The notes: generated from the sequence alone by a model not told the origin. 64,000 bases of DNA from UBA1413 sp964567485 (GCA_964567485.1 CAZMMX010000015.1:1-64000), one strand, 5' to 3'. Counted from the first letter of the stretch, positions 40,036 to 50,450 are shown. Program-made: numbers and translations.

Positions 40036-43000
40036 ATGGCATTCATAACGAAGATTCTGGGAAAGATCCTGGGTAACAAATCGGAACGTGATATTACGGA
40101 AATTTCACCCGTGTTGGCAGAGATTAAAAAGGAATATGACCGGGTCATAACCTTAACCAATGATCAGCTGAGGGAGGAGACCTGGCGGCTCAAAGCCCTG
40201 ATAAAGGAGAGAATTAAGGAGGAAGAGGAGGAGATTGCCGCGCTCAGGGAAAAGGCTGAAGAGGTGGAGATCCAGGACAGTGAGAAACTCTATGAGCGCA
40301 TTGACAAGCTTGAAGAGGCCATCATTGCCAAGATCGAGAGCACATTAAATGAAATTCTGCCGACGGCTTTTGCCATCGTCAAGGAGACGGCCAACCGGTT
40401 TTTCAGCAATGAGAAGGTGGTGGTGACGGCCCGTGATTATGACGGAGACCTGGCGGCCACGCGTAACAGCATTGTCATCGAAGGAGATAAGGCTGTATGG
40501 TTCAACAAATGGATTGCCGGGGGCACCGAGATCACCTGGGACATGGTCCATTATGATGTCCAGCTGATTGGCGGCGTTGTTCTTCATCAGGGCAAGATCG
40601 CTGAAATGGCCACGGGAGAGGGAAAAACCCTGGTGGCCACCCTTCCGGTGTTTCTCAATGCTCTGGCAGGCAGGGGCGTTCATATCGTCACCGTCAACGA
40701 TTACCTCTCGAAGCGTGACTCTGAATGGATGGGGCCTATCTTTGAGTTCCACGGCCTTTCAGTCGACTGCATCGACAAGCACCAGCCCAACAGTGAAGCC
40801 CGCCGTAAGGCTTACAACGCCGATATCACCTTTGGAACCAATAATGAATTTGGCTTTGACTACCTGCGCGATAACATGGCCATCAACCCGCAGGACCTGG
40901 TACAGCGCAAACACCATTACGCCATCGTCGACGAGGTCGACTCGGTGCTTATCGACGATGCCCGAACCCCGCTGATTATCTCAGGACCTGTTCCCAAGGG
41001 AGAAAACCAGCAGTTCGAGGAACTCAAGGTCTATGTTGAGAAACTCTACAAGGCCCAACGCGACATCTTCACCAGCGTCTTCACAGAAGCTAAAAGACTG
41101 CTGACCAAAGAAAATGCCACCGATGATGAGAAAAAAGAGGGCGGCCTTCTGCTCCTCAGAGCCCATAAGGGATTACCTAAAAATAAAACACTCATCAAAT
41201 TCCTCAGTGAAGAGGGGATGAAGCAGGTTCTGCTGAAGACCGAGAATTTCTACATGCAGGACAACAATAAGAACATGCACATCGTCACCGATCCGCTGTT
41301 CTTCATTATCGAAGAGAAACAAAATTCGGTAGAACTGACAGAGAAGGGTATTGACCTGATCTCAGCGGGCTTTGAGGATCCCTCCTTTTTCATTCTTCCC
41401 GACATGGGGGCCGAGATTGCCGAACTCCAGAACCAGAAACTGTCGCCCGATGTATTGGTGGAAAAGAAAGACCTGCTGCTGCAGGATTATGCCGTGAAGT
41501 CGGAGCGCGTGCATACCATCAACCAGTTGCTTAAGGCCTACACCATGTTTGAGAAAGATGTGGAGTATGTGGTCATGGACAATAAGGTGAAGATCGTGGA
41601 TGAGCAGACGGGGCGTATTTTGGAAGGGCGCCGTTATTCTGACGGACTACACCAGGCCATAGAAGCCAAGGAGCGGGTGAAGGTGGAAGCCGCCACCCAG
41701 ACTTTTGCCACCATCACCCTGCAGAATTATTTCAGGATGTACCACAAGCTGGCCGGTATGACGGGGACTGCCGAAACCGAGGCTGGGGAATTGTGGGACA
41801 TCTACAAGCTGGAGGTGGTGGTGATTCCCACCAACAGAAAGGTAGTCCGCAAGGATGACGAAGACCTGGTTTACAAGACCAAAAGGGAGAAGTACAACGC
41901 CGTCATCCAGGAGATCGAGAATCTCTACAAGGCCGGCCGGCCGGTGCTGGTGGGGACCACCTCTGTGGAGATTTCGGAATTGCTGAGCCGCATGCTGAAG
42001 ATCAAGGGGATTCACCACAATGTGCTGAATGCCAAGTTGCATGCCCGGGAGGCTGAAATTGTGGCAGAAGCGGGACATACCGGCATGGTGACCATAGCCA
42101 CCAATATGGCTGGCCGTGGTACCGACATCAAGCTGACCCCTGAGGTGAAAGCCGCCGGTGGTCTGGCCATCATAGGCACCGAAAGGCATGAGTCCCGGCG
42201 TGTGGACCGTCAGTTGCGAGGTCGTGCCGGCCGCCAGGGAGACCCCGGATCTTCCCAGTTTTTCGTCTCCCTTGAAGACGACCTCATGCGCCTGTTCGGC
42301 TCCGACCGCATCGCCGGTATCATGGACCGCCTGGGCCTCAAGGAAGGGGAGGTGATCCAGCATTCTATGATCTCCAAGTCGATAGAACGCGCCCAGAAAA
42401 AAGTGGAGGAGAACAACTTCGGCATTCGTAAGCGACTGCTGGAATATGACGACGTGATGAACTCCCAGCGTGAAGTGGTCTATAAAAAACGACGCCATGC
42501 CCTTTATGGGGAACGCCTCGAAGTCGACATCCTCAATATGATGTATGACTCGGTCGAAAACCTGGTGAACGAATACCACGACAGCGACCAGTTCGAAGAT
42601 TTTAACCTGGAACTGATGCGCTTCCTCAGCATCGAGTCTCCGGTAAGTGAGGAGGACTTCAAGCGTCTCAATGCCGAAGCGGTGACCCAACGCATCTACC
42701 AGGTCATGATTGACAGCTATAACCGGAAAGTCCAGAACATCTCCAAACAGGCTTTCCCGGTCATCAAGGAAGTCTACGAGAAGAAATCGCACATCTACCA
42801 GAATATCGTGGTCCCCATCACCGACGGCCGCCGGGTTTTCCAGATCATCTGCAACCTCGAAAAGGCTTACCTGAACAAGGGCAGGGAACTGGTGAAATCC
42901 TACCAGAAGCAGACCATCCTCAATACTTTCGATGAAGCCTGGAAGGAACAGCTCAGAGAAATGGACGACCTGAAACAGTCGGTGCAGAATGCCTCTTATG

Positions 43001-43356
43001 AACAGAAGGATCCCTTGCTGATCTATAAGTTCGAGTCCTTCAATCTCTTCAAGGTCATGGTCACCCGGGTGAACAAGGATATCGTCTCTACGCTGATGAA
43101 GGGACATATTCCCATCCAGAATCCCGAACAGGTGAAAGAAGCGGCGGCAGTTAAAAGAACCGATATGAGCCGCTACCGCACCCAGAAAAGCGAGCTCCCG
43201 GGATCTTCCAATCCCATGGAAGGCGCTCAGACCCAGACCCAGGAGAAGGCACGTCCCGAACCTATCAGGGTGGAGAAAAAAGTGGGGCGTAACGACCCCT
43301 GTCCCTGCGGAAGCGGAAAGAAATATAAACACTGCCACGGTCAGGGCATGGTGTGA
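40036..43356 (+). CDS. secA: Protein translocase ATPase SecA
   Basis: A 1106-residue SecA, long as in other Bacteroidota. Walker A is 'MATGEGKTLVATLP', the DEAD-like motif is VDEVDSVLIDDARTPL, and the preprotein cross-linking domain is enlarged by an insertion (about residues 330-420). The C-terminal metal-binding motif CPCGSGKKYKHCHG is present. It drives Sec-dependent export of the many signal-peptide proteins encoded here. ATG 40036 gives MAFITKIL. An in-frame ATG at 40000 lies within the -7 element and is unlikely. Lgt follows 43 nt later, likely co-transcribed. Confidence 0.97.
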   Translation: MAFITKILGKILGNKSERDITEISPVLAEIKKEYDRVITLTNDQLREETWRLKALIKERIKEEEEEIAALREKAEEVEIQDSEKLYERIDKLEEAIIAKIESTLNEILPTAFAIVKETANRFFSNEKVVVTARDYDGDLAATRNSIVIEGDKAVWFNKWIAGGTEITWDMVHYDVQLIGGVVLHQGKIAEMATGEGKTLVATLPVFLNALAGRGVHIVTVNDYLSKRDSEWMGPIFEFHGLSVDCIDKHQPNSEARRKAYNADITFGTNNEFGFDYLRDNMAINPQDLVQRKHHYAIVDEVDSVLIDDARTPLIISGPVPKGENQQFEELKVYVEKLYKAQRDIFTSVFTEAKRLLTKENATDDEKKEGGLLLLRAHKGLPKNKTLIKFLSEEGMKQVLLKTENFYMQDNNKNMHIVTDPLFFIIEEKQNSVELTEKGIDLISAGFEDPSFFILPDMGAEIAELQNQKLSPDVLVEKKDLLLQDYAVKSERVHTINQLLKAYTMFEKDVEYVVMDNKVKIVDEQTGRILEGRRYSDGLHQAIEAKERVKVEAATQTFATITLQNYFRMYHKLAGMTGTAETEAGELWDIYKLEVVVIPTNRKVVRKDDEDLVYKTKREKYNAVIQEIENLYKAGRPVLVGTTSVEISELLSRMLKIKGIHHNVLNAKLHAREAEIVAEAGHTGMVTIATNMAGRGTDIKLTPEVKAAGGLAIIGTERHESRRVDRQLRGRAGRQGDPGSSQFFVSLEDDLMRLFGSDRIAGIMDRLGLKEGEVIQHSMISKSIERAQKKVEENNFGIRKRLLEYDDVMNSQREVVYKKRRHALYGERLEVDILNMMYDSVENLVNEYHDSDQFEDFNLELMRFLSIESPVSEEDFKRLNAEAVTQRIYQVMIDSYNRKVQNISKQAFPVIKEVYEKKSHIYQNIVVPITDGRRVFQIICNLEKAYLNKGRELVKSYQKQTILNTFDEAWKEQLREMDDLKQSVQNASYEQKDPLLIYKFESFNLFKVMVTRVNKDIVSTLMKGHIPIQNPEQVKEAAAVKRTDMSRYRTQKSELPGSSNPMEGAQTQTQEKARPEPIRVEKKVGRNDPCPCGSGKKYKHCHGQGMV

Positions 43357-43399
43357 TCCTTTATGCCCTTTTAATAATTTTAAACTTTAATTACTGGCT

Positions 43400-44215
43400 A
43401 TGATTTCTCTGCTCAGTTATATCCACTGGAGTCCCGACCCTGAGATTTTCAGGATCGGTTTTATGGCTGTTCGCTGGTACGGTCTTCTATTTGCCTCAGG
43501 ATTTCTGATCGGTTATTATATCGGTGAGAAAATGCTCAAGTCGGAGGGTGTACAACAGGCGTGGATAGACTCCCTGTTTTTTTACATCATCATTGCCACC
43601 ATTGTGGGAGCCCGTTTGGGGCATGTCTTCTTTTATGGCTGGGATTATTATTCGCAGCATCCCGGGGAGATTATCAAGGTGTGGCACGGGGGACTGGCCA
43701 GTCATGGGGGAGCTGCCGGGATATTGATCGCCCTGTGGATCCACAGCCGTTTAGTCACCAAAAGGACCATGCTCTGGTCGCTCGACAGAATTGTGGTTCC
43801 CACAGCCCTGGTAGGGGCTTTCATCCGCATGGGTAACCTGATGAATTCCGAAATTTACGGTGTTGAGACCACGCTGCCCTGGGGCTTTATCTTTGAACGG
43901 AATGGAGAAACCCTGCCCAAGCATCCCACACAGCTCTATGAAGCCCTCTTTTACATTCTGGCCTTTGTCATCCTGATGGTGGTGTACCGGAAGACCACGG
44001 CCAAAAACAGGCCCGGACTGATCCTGGGGCTTTTCTTTGTGTTGATATTTGTGCCGCGGTTCTTTATTGAGTTCATCAAGGAAGACCAGGAGGCTTTTGA
44101 GGCGGCCATGTCTCTGAACATGGGACAGTGGCTGAGTGTTCCCTTTGTCGTGGCAGGATCGTATTTGGTATATCGGGCTCTTAAAAAGCCGGAGGTGGTT
44201 TTTAAGAACAAATAA
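43400..44215 (+). CDS. lgt: Prolipoprotein diacylglyceryl transferase
   Basis: A 271-residue membrane enzyme with seven predicted helices that adds diacylglycerol to the lipobox Cys. Family signatures: 'VRWYGLLFASGFLIGY' (early), 'WHGGLASHGGAAG' (about 95-107) and 'RMGNLMNSEIYG' (about 140-151, with the essential Arg and Gly-Asn). It processes the lipoproteins found in this window (for example Cys19 of the adaptor and Cys17 of the BtuG-like protein). It sits directly downstream of secA. Confidence 0.96.
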   Translation: MISLLSYIHWSPDPEIFRIGFMAVRWYGLLFASGFLIGYYIGEKMLKSEGVQQAWIDSLFFYIIIATIVGARLGHVFFYGWDYYSQHPGEIIKVWHGGLASHGGAAGILIALWIHSRLVTKRTMLWSLDRIVVPTALVGAFIRMGNLMNSEIYGVETTLPWGFIFERNGETLPKHPTQLYEALFYILAFVILMVVYRKTTAKNRPGLILGLFFVLIFVPRFFIEFIKEDQEAFEAAMSLNMGQWLSVPFVVAGSYLVYRALKKPEVVFKNK

Positions 44216-44260
44216 ACCATGCGCCACTGCCCCTTAGTGACTGGAGGCAGGGGGAGGCTA

Positions 44261-45289
44261 TTACTCCCATGATTCCATCAGAGAGATCTCTTTTTGCCGG
44301 GTTTCGAGGATTTGCCGGTAGCGGCTGACCATGGCGGTTTCCTTTTTGTTGTGGTAGACATCGGCCAGTTTTTGTGCTTCGAGGATCCAACCCACGGCTT
44401 CACCGATACGGTCATTGCTCTCTGCGGCCAGGGCCAGGTTGTAACGTGCCGTCACGGCTAGTCTTCCGAAGCGGTCGCCGGCATAGCGTTTCCAGATTTC
44501 TTCGGCTTGGGGCCACTCCTGGTTAAGGGCATGTTGCGCCGCCTGGCGGAACTCTTCCGTGGGAGGGATGACCATCAGGCGGTCCACAGTGATCCATCCG
44601 GAATAAAAGCGTTGGGCATAGCTCTCTCCGAAGATGGCAGAGGCCATTTTTAGGGCGGTCGTGCGCGGAGGCAGCAGCGCTGTCTCATCTTCGGAGTCGG
44701 GGTCTCCCTGCCAGTAGACCGTGTCGACCATGGAGCGGGTCTCCGTGATTTTCCCGGTCACCCCGTCATAGAGGGCCCAAATTCCTGCCATGGCGACCTC
44801 CCCGGCATCATCACGGGGGCGTTCACCCGTGAAACGTGAGAAAAACCAGGAAAAGGTTTCCAGGACGATCAGATGGTCGGCACCAGCAGGTGGTACCAGT
44901 TTCTGCACCAGGGAAGGAGGCAGGGGGGTGAGTCTCTCCCCGCTGACCGGCGGCATGATATCGGCAGGGAAAAAGACCGGCTCCACCGTGAGGCCATTCT
45001 GGCGGAAAGCCATGGCTGCACTCTCAAGACAGGTGGTCACCAGCAGGGAATCGAGGAGTTCTCCCGGTTCTTCCTTTGTCTTTTTTAGCATTCCGTCTTC
45101 CAGAAAGTAATGCTGCAGGGTATCGCCGGGAAAGCGGAAGTTGCGGTATAGAAAGCCCACCCGCCGCGCCGTCGCAGGTAACCGCGTCTCCCCGGTGCGC
45201 AATACCTCAAGGGAGAGTTCGTGGTAAGCCGTACAGGAGGTGAAAAACACTCCTGCCAGCAAAAAAAACAATAGTCTATTCCGAATCAT
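44261..45289 (-). CDS. DUF6340-family lipoprotein (second of a tandem pair)
   Basis: A 342-residue protein with a lipoprotein signal (FFLLAGVFFTSC, Cys19). It has an early strand region 'ARRVGFLYRNF', a middle 'GADHLIVLETFSWFFSRF', 'AGIWALYDGVTGKITET' and a helical C-terminal TPR-like region from about residue 250 ('AAQHALNQEWPQAEEIWKRY'). It resembles the neighbour 45276-46349 in overall plan. Function is unknown, and the family is Bacteroidota-specific. Its start overlaps the upstream paralogue's end by 14 nt, so the pair are co-translated. Confidence 0.78.
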   Translation of the reverse strand: MIRNRLLFFLLAGVFFTSCTAYHELSLEVLRTGETRLPATARRVGFLYRNFRFPGDTLQHYFLEDGMLKKTKEEPGELLDSLLVTTCLESAAMAFRQNGLTVEPVFFPADIMPPVSGERLTPLPPSLVQKLVPPAGADHLIVLETFSWFFSRFTGERPRDDAGEVAMAGIWALYDGVTGKITETRSMVDTVYWQGDPDSEDETALLPPRTTALKMASAIFGESYAQRFYSGWITVDRLMVIPPTEEFRQAAQHALNQEWPQAEEIWKRYAGDRFGRLAVTARYNLALAAESNDRIGEAVGWILEAQKLADVYHNKKETAMVSRYRQILETRQKEISLMESWE

Positions 45290-46349
45290 CTTTTTTGTTC
45301 AGAAGTTCTTTTCTCTTTTTCAGGGTTTCCAGATAGGTGTAAGTCCCTTTACGGAACATGGTGTTATACGACTGCACGCCCCTGCGGATGGCTTCGTTGA
45401 GGTCTCCCTGCATCTCATTGGCCACGGCCATATTAAACTGCAGCTTGCTGAGTAATCCTTTGGCCCTGGTTTTTGCTGCTGCCTCCTCCCAATAGGCCAG
45501 GGCTTCGTCCCAGCGGTGCTCTGCCACCAAAGGGGCGGCATTCCGCAATTCCTTGTTGCCGGTGAGAAAAATGGCCCTTTTTGAGGTCTCCCAATGGGGG
45601 GCTATCTTCTCAGAGAGGGTGAGCGCTGTCACAATACCCGATTCCGTGAGCCCCTGTTTGACATAGGTAAACCGGCGCAATACCTCGGTCAGACTGTAAC
45701 CTGTACTTCTCCAGTAAAGGGTGTCTATCAGAAAGTGAGCAGGTACCTCCTCCCTGTACGAAGGGTCATAAATCCGGAACTGTGCCGTGATGTTGATTTG
45801 CATGGTTGGCTCGTATATGTTGAAGAAGGTTTCGCTTTCGGCATCACGCAGGCTTTCCCTTTCATAACTTGTCGAGATATCCGTTTTGTGATAGTCGAGA
45901 GAGAGAATGGCGTCGGTATGGAAGGCAGAGGTCAGCTCTTCCACCTCTTCCCATGACATGGGTTCGGAAAAGGGATGAAGCGTATCCTTCATCGGAAAAC
46001 GCTCCATGGGAATAACAATGTCGAAACGTCCCGATTCAAAAAGAAGGGTTCCCAGGGTTTGCAACAGGGTATCAGAGGCCTGCAGGTCATAAATCGTAGT
46101 GTCGAGCGTGAATCGTTTTTCGAAGAAGCGCAATTGGATGGTGTCGGAGGGATCATCGGTGAAACGGCGGTCCACAGCCCGGTTGAGGAGCAGTAAACTC
46201 TGAATGTGATCGCTGACCTCCTCAGGGCCGGGAGAGGAGAGATCCACGGTGAGGGTGCAGAAGGAACGGCACCCCCCCAGGAACAAGGCAAGGAGAGAAA
46301 TCCCGGCAAGCCATCCCCATGATGACAGAATAACCCTGGTTTTTCGCAT
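45276..46349 (-). CDS. DUF6340-family lipoprotein (first of a tandem pair)
   Basis: A 357-residue lipoprotein (lipobox LGGC, Cys27) of the same plan as the following gene: an N-terminal alpha/beta region with 'SLLLLNRAVDRRF', 'TDAILSLDYHKTDIS' and 'ITAQFRIYDPSYRE', then a TPR-like helical end ('EHRWDEALAYWEEAAAKTRAKGLLSKLQFNMA' region, core RWDEALAYWEEA, matching 'QEWPQAEEIWKRYA' in the paralogue). It is outer-membrane associated by inference. It lies 54 nt downstream of the VWA membrane protein gene, probably one operon. Confidence 0.78.
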   Translation of the reverse strand: MRKTRVILSSWGWLAGISLLALFLGGCRSFCTLTVDLSSPGPEEVSDHIQSLLLLNRAVDRRFTDDPSDTIQLRFFEKRFTLDTTIYDLQASDTLLQTLGTLLFESGRFDIVIPMERFPMKDTLHPFSEPMSWEEVEELTSAFHTDAILSLDYHKTDISTSYERESLRDAESETFFNIYEPTMQINITAQFRIYDPSYREEVPAHFLIDTLYWRSTGYSLTEVLRRFTYVKQGLTESGIVTALTLSEKIAPHWETSKRAIFLTGNKELRNAAPLVAEHRWDEALAYWEEAAAKTRAKGLLSKLQFNMAVANEMQGDLNEAIRRGVQSYNTMFRKGTYTYLETLKKRKELLNKKDDSE

Positions 46350-46403
46350 TATGATATCGTCGTTTATAGTAAAATATGATTCAGCAGATTACCGCCCCTC
46401 TTT

Positions 46404-48491
46404 TCAGTAGATGCCCCAGAACTTCCGCAAAAACCATTCCGTACTTAACAGGAGCAGGAACAAAAAGAAGAGGGAGCGCAGGTTCAGCAATTCATTCATG
46501 GCCGTTTGGTAGTAGGAGGTCGTTTGAATGGTGTTGTTTCCTTTCAACTCCTGTACAAGGAGGGGCATCTCCTTTTCGGTGAAGAATTTTCCACCTGTTT
46601 CGAAGGAGAGGCGGTAGAGCATTCCGTGGTTTGCCCTGAGGTCCGACAACTCCACATTGACGGGGATGACCGCAAATTCCCCTGATTCGCTCCACCTGTC
46701 GTTGCCCACCACCGTAGTGGCGGTGAATGCATACCTGCCCGGAGGGAATATTCCGGCATCGAGTCTGTAAAAAAGATGGCTGCGGTCAAACAAATAGCGG
46801 TACTCCTTTCCTGTGGAATCGGTAATTTGGATATTCACCTCGGGGGTGTTGATCAGCTCAAAGGCATCGTTCACCACTTCGGCAGTCATCACTACGGCTT
46901 CGGTTTCGTCATAGACCGGGTTGAAGCTCAGGTTGAAGTTGTCTTCGTTATCGCGGAGGGCAAGGTATTGGACCAATTTGTCGGTCAGCTCATTGAACTG
47001 TCCGTGGCTGCCGCTCATGGAATAGTCATAGAGTCTCCAGCGCCAGAGGCCTTCGCCGAAGATAAATCCCGTTTTGCGGCCTTCCGCCGTGCCTGTAGCC
47101 ATCAGGGGGCGTGTGGTGACAACATTCTTGATCCGCTGGTATCCCAGGATCTGGAAATTACCGGTGAGCTGGTAGTCGGCGAAGGGCACCTTCAGGGGCG
47201 GATACCGGGTGATGATCTCCTTGAGTTCCCCGCTGAGGGTAAAGGAGGCATACTCATCGGCCCTGCTCATCTGAGCCTCTTCAAAACTGCCGGCACGGGG
47301 AGTGATGGTGATTCCCAGTCCCATGGCGTTGAGCTGGGGAAGGTGGGTCTGCGCCCCGATGATCACCAACAGGGGAATCCGCTGCTGACGGCTCTCCTCG
47401 ACAATCTGTCGCATGGAGTTGGAGATGGTGGGTAACTGGTTGAGGATGATGAGATTATATTCGCTCAGATCGGCAGGGTAGGGCTCTTTGGTGAAAAGCG
47501 ACACCTCGTAGTTACTCTGTTGTTCCAGACTGTTTTTCAGGGCTCCCGCATCGGGATGGACCCCTCCCGAGAGAATTGCTATTTTCTGCTTATTCTCGAG
47601 GATGTTGATGACAAATGTCCAGCTGTTATTGCTCTTGTTTTGTTCTCCGGGGAGGCTTTCCACCACTGCCGTATAGTACTGGAGTCCCTTGCCGCTGGCG
47701 GGGAGGGTGAACGTCAGGGAGGTGAACCATGAAGGACCGGAACTCTCCACACTCTGGGTGGCCACTCTTTCCCCATCCTTCAGGATGGAGAACTGCAGCC
47801 TGTTAACCCCTCCTCCGGTAACCTGCAGGTCGGCTTCCAGGGGAAACTGATTGCCGGCAAAAGCGGTCTTGTTTACCCTGATGCCGGCAATACGGGCATC
47901 CCTGGTGACCGTAGTATCGCCGATCCCCAGGGTGTACAGGGGAAACATAAGCTTCCCGGCATTGTTGAGGGGATTCTCCCCCTGGTTATAGCTTCCGTCA
48001 CCTACAATGACCAGGGCCCCCAGATTTTCATTGAAATGGTTGTTGTATACCGTGTTGAGCATCTGACTGTAATCTGACCTTTTCTCACTGAAGTCAGGAG
48101 TGGCGGTGGTTGGGCTCTTTTCCCCGAAGGTGTAGGTGACCACTTCATAGCGGCTTCCCAGTTCTTTTTCCAGCGCTCTGACCAGGGATACCAACTCATC
48201 GCGGCGTTCTTCACTCCCTGCCAGTCCGGTCATGGAACGCGAATTGTCGACAGCCACGACCACCAGGGGGTGACGCGTGAGTTTTTTGATGGTTTTCACC
48301 AGTGGGACAGTCAGAAGGGTAGAAATCAGGAAGATCGACAGAAAACGCAGGATGATCAGCACGCGGCGCTGAGCCGGGGTAAGCTCCCGGCTTCCCTGCC
48401 GGCGATACATCAGATAGGTGATTCCTGCGGCCAACAACAGGCTGCCCAGCATTATCAATCCCCATAAGCGCTGACTGAAAACTACCTCCAC
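46404..48491 (-). CDS. VWA-domain membrane protein
   Basis: A 695-residue inner-membrane protein: two N-terminal helices (about 9-27 and 45-65), a von Willebrand A domain beginning near residue 75 with the MIDAS DxSxS motif (Asp82, Ser84, Ser86), a long periplasmic beta/alpha region, a glutamine-amidotransferase-like flavodoxin stretch around 290-370 ('KIAILSGGVHPDAGALKNSLE' core), and one C-terminal helix (about 673-690). This architecture resembles BatA-like and large uncharacterised membrane proteins of Bacteroidota. Its role may be sensing or scaffolding in the envelope. It is the first gene of a unit with the two DUF6340 lipoproteins, divergent from the M28 peptidase. Confidence 0.78.
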   Translation of the reverse strand: MEVVFSQRLWGLIMLGSLLLAAGITYLMYRRQGSRELTPAQRRVLIILRFLSIFLISTLLTVPLVKTIKKLTRHPLVVVAVDNSRSMTGLAGSEERRDELVSLVRALEKELGSRYEVVTYTFGEKSPTTATPDFSEKRSDYSQMLNTVYNNHFNENLGALVIVGDGSYNQGENPLNNAGKLMFPLYTLGIGDTTVTRDARIAGIRVNKTAFAGNQFPLEADLQVTGGGVNRLQFSILKDGERVATQSVESSGPSWFTSLTFTLPASGKGLQYYTAVVESLPGEQNKSNNSWTFVINILENKQKIAILSGGVHPDAGALKNSLEQQSNYEVSLFTKEPYPADLSEYNLIILNQLPTISNSMRQIVEESRQQRIPLLVIIGAQTHLPQLNAMGLGITITPRAGSFEEAQMSRADEYASFTLSGELKEIITRYPPLKVPFADYQLTGNFQILGYQRIKNVVTTRPLMATGTAEGRKTGFIFGEGLWRWRLYDYSMSGSHGQFNELTDKLVQYLALRDNEDNFNLSFNPVYDETEAVVMTAEVVNDAFELINTPEVNIQITDSTGKEYRYLFDRSHLFYRLDAGIFPPGRYAFTATTVVGNDRWSESGEFAVIPVNVELSDLRANHGMLYRLSFETGGKFFTEKEMPLLVQELKGNNTIQTTSYYQTAMNELLNLRSLFFLFLLLLSTEWFLRKFWGIY

Positions 48492-48662
48492 AATTTTCCG
48501 GGTTAAAAGAGAAGCGGTAAAATTAACAAACTACTCCCGAAATTAAAGATTTCGCCCTATTATTGCAGTAAATTATCATCGGTGGTTGAACCCCCGGTTT
48601 ATTTTGCCGTTATTGCATCAGATCACTTGTTAAGCACTGCAAGTGCGTAAAAAACGAAATAT

Positions 48663-50450
48663 ATGAACCGATATTCCCAGCTTATTGTACTGACGCTGCT
48701 GGCCTCCCTGCTGGCTGCCTGTACACCCAGGATATTTCCGGAGGCCCGGTTAGAGACCCCGGCAACCCCGGCGACCGATGTGGCCTATCTGGCCTCCCCG
48801 GCTCTGGAGGGCCGGTTCCCGGGCAGCAGGGGAGACTCCCTGGCTGCGACATTCATCCGCAAAAGGATGGGGGAGACAGGACTTCAGATGCTTTATGACA
48901 ACGGATTCCAGCGTTTCTCCCTGATTTCCTCGGTAGCCCTGGGCGACAGTAACCTCATGGTTGTCAACGGGGTGCCGGTGACTGTGAAGACCGATTTTCT
49001 TCCCTATTCTTTTTCTTCGTTGGCGCCCTTTTCCGGAGAGGTGGTCTTTGCGGGTTATGGCTTTGACATACGTCAAGATTCTCTCCTCTGGAATGACTTT
49101 GAGGGGGTGGAAGTCGCGGGGAAGTGGGTCCTTCTGCTGAAGGGGGATCCAGAAGCCGACCAGCCGGAAAGTCTTTTTGAGGCTTATTCGGGAGAGCGTG
49201 CCAAGGTACTGGCGGCCATCGATCATGGTGCTGCCGGAGTCCTGCTGACGGGAGGGCCGGCATACAGCGATAACGACCAGCTCCAGGAAGTCTATTTTGA
49301 CAAGAACAGCAGCAGTTACAGGGTTCCCGTTTTTCAGGTGACGCGGCATGTGGCCGACGGGCTTCTGTCTTCTTCGGGAATGACGGTAGCTCAGCTGGAA
49401 GAAGCGCTGAACAGCCGCCGCGCTCCGCAGTCCCTGGTGACAGCATCACAGGTGATGGCCCGTGCCGATATATTGCCCGAAAAGGTCATCACCCAAAATG
49501 TGGTGGCCCTGCTGCCAGGTGAGGATCCGCGGCTCCAAGAGGAGTATGTGGTGATAGGGGCCCATTACGACCACTTGGGATGGGGAGGTCCCGGATCAGG
49601 AAGCCGTATGGCCGATACCACAGCCATCCATACCGGTGCCGACGATAATGCATCGGGCGTCGCCGCAATGCTGGAAATCGCCCGATGGGCAAAGGCTTCC
49701 GGAGGTCATAAGAGAAGCCTCGTTTTTGTGGCTTTCGGCGCGGAAGAGATGGGACTCGTGGGCTCCAAATCCTTCACGGAAAATCCCCCCTTCGACCTGA
49801 AAAAGGTAACGGCCATGTTTAATTTTGATATGGTGGGAAGGCTTGATACCGTCAGCAACGGACTGAGCATCAGCGGGACGCAGACAGCCCTGGAATCAGA
49901 GGAGATGCTTACCCGCCATAACCCGGGATTCGCCCTGGCCTTTTCGGGTGACGGCTTCGGCCCCTCCGACCATGCCTCCTTTTATATGCAGAATATCCCG
50001 GTTTTCTTTTTTTCCACGGGAGCGCATTCCGATTACCACACCCCGTGGGATGTGAGCGAACGGATCAACGTGCCGGGAATCAGCAGCGTTGCCCGTTATG
50101 CCTGGGAGGTGATCATGGAGACCGCCGACAGGGAGGAGATGCTCAGTTTCAGGGAAGCCGGCGCTAAAATGAAAAGAAGCCGTGGCGGCCGCTTCAAGGT
50201 GACCCTGGGGGTCATGCCCGATTATGCAGGACTCGAAAAGAGCGGCATGCGTGTTGATGCGGTTACCAAAGGAAAACCCGCAGAAACAGGAGGTATGGTC
50301 AAGGGTGACATCATCACCGCCATCGACGGCAAAGCCGTAGGCAATATCTATGACTACATGAACCGGCTGAAGAGCTTCCGCGAAGGACAGACCATTTCTG
50401 TCGACATCCTGCGCAATGGAGAACCCCGGGTACTTATCATTCAGCTGTAA
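48663..50450 (+). CDS. M28-family metallopeptidase lipoprotein with PA and PDZ domains
   Basis: A 595-residue lipoprotein (lipobox LAAC, Cys20). Order: a PA-like inserted domain (about 110-250), the M28 zinc aminopeptidase domain (about 270-470) and a C-terminal PDZ domain (about 505-595, 'DAVTKGKPAETGGMVKGDIITAIDG' core). Zinc ligands visible: His in GAHYDHLGWG, Asp in HTGADDNASG, the Glu pair in FGAEEMGL, Asp in FNFDMVGR and His in SDYHTPWD. It would trim peptides at the cell surface or in the periplasm. It is divergent from the VWA gene and followed after 75 nt by another envelope metalloprotein gene. Confidence 0.92.
   Translation: MNRYSQLIVLTLLASLLAACTPRIFPEARLETPATPATDVAYLASPALEGRFPGSRGDSLAATFIRKRMGETGLQMLYDNGFQRFSLISSVALGDSNLMVVNGVPVTVKTDFLPYSFSSLAPFSGEVVFAGYGFDIRQDSLLWNDFEGVEVAGKWVLLLKGDPEADQPESLFEAYSGERAKVLAAIDHGAAGVLLTGGPAYSDNDQLQEVYFDKNSSSYRVPVFQVTRHVADGLLSSSGMTVAQLEEALNSRRAPQSLVTASQVMARADILPEKVITQNVVALLPGEDPRLQEEYVVIGAHYDHLGWGGPGSGSRMADTTAIHTGADDNASGVAAMLEIARWAKASGGHKRSLVFVAFGAEEMGLVGSKSFTENPPFDLKKVTAMFNFDMVGRLDTVSNGLSISGTQTALESEEMLTRHNPGFALAFSGDGFGPSDHASFYMQNIPVFFFSTGAHSDYHTPWDVSERINVPGISSVARYAWEVIMETADREEMLSFREAGAKMKRSRGGRFKVTLGVMPDYAGLEKSGMRVDAVTKGKPAETGGMVKGDIITAIDGKAVGNIYDYMNRLKSFREGQTISVDILRNGEPRVLIIQL

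Noticed and set aside
41647..43338. 563-codon antisense frame over secA
   Set aside because: It is the reverse-frame shadow of secA and has no recognisable domain.
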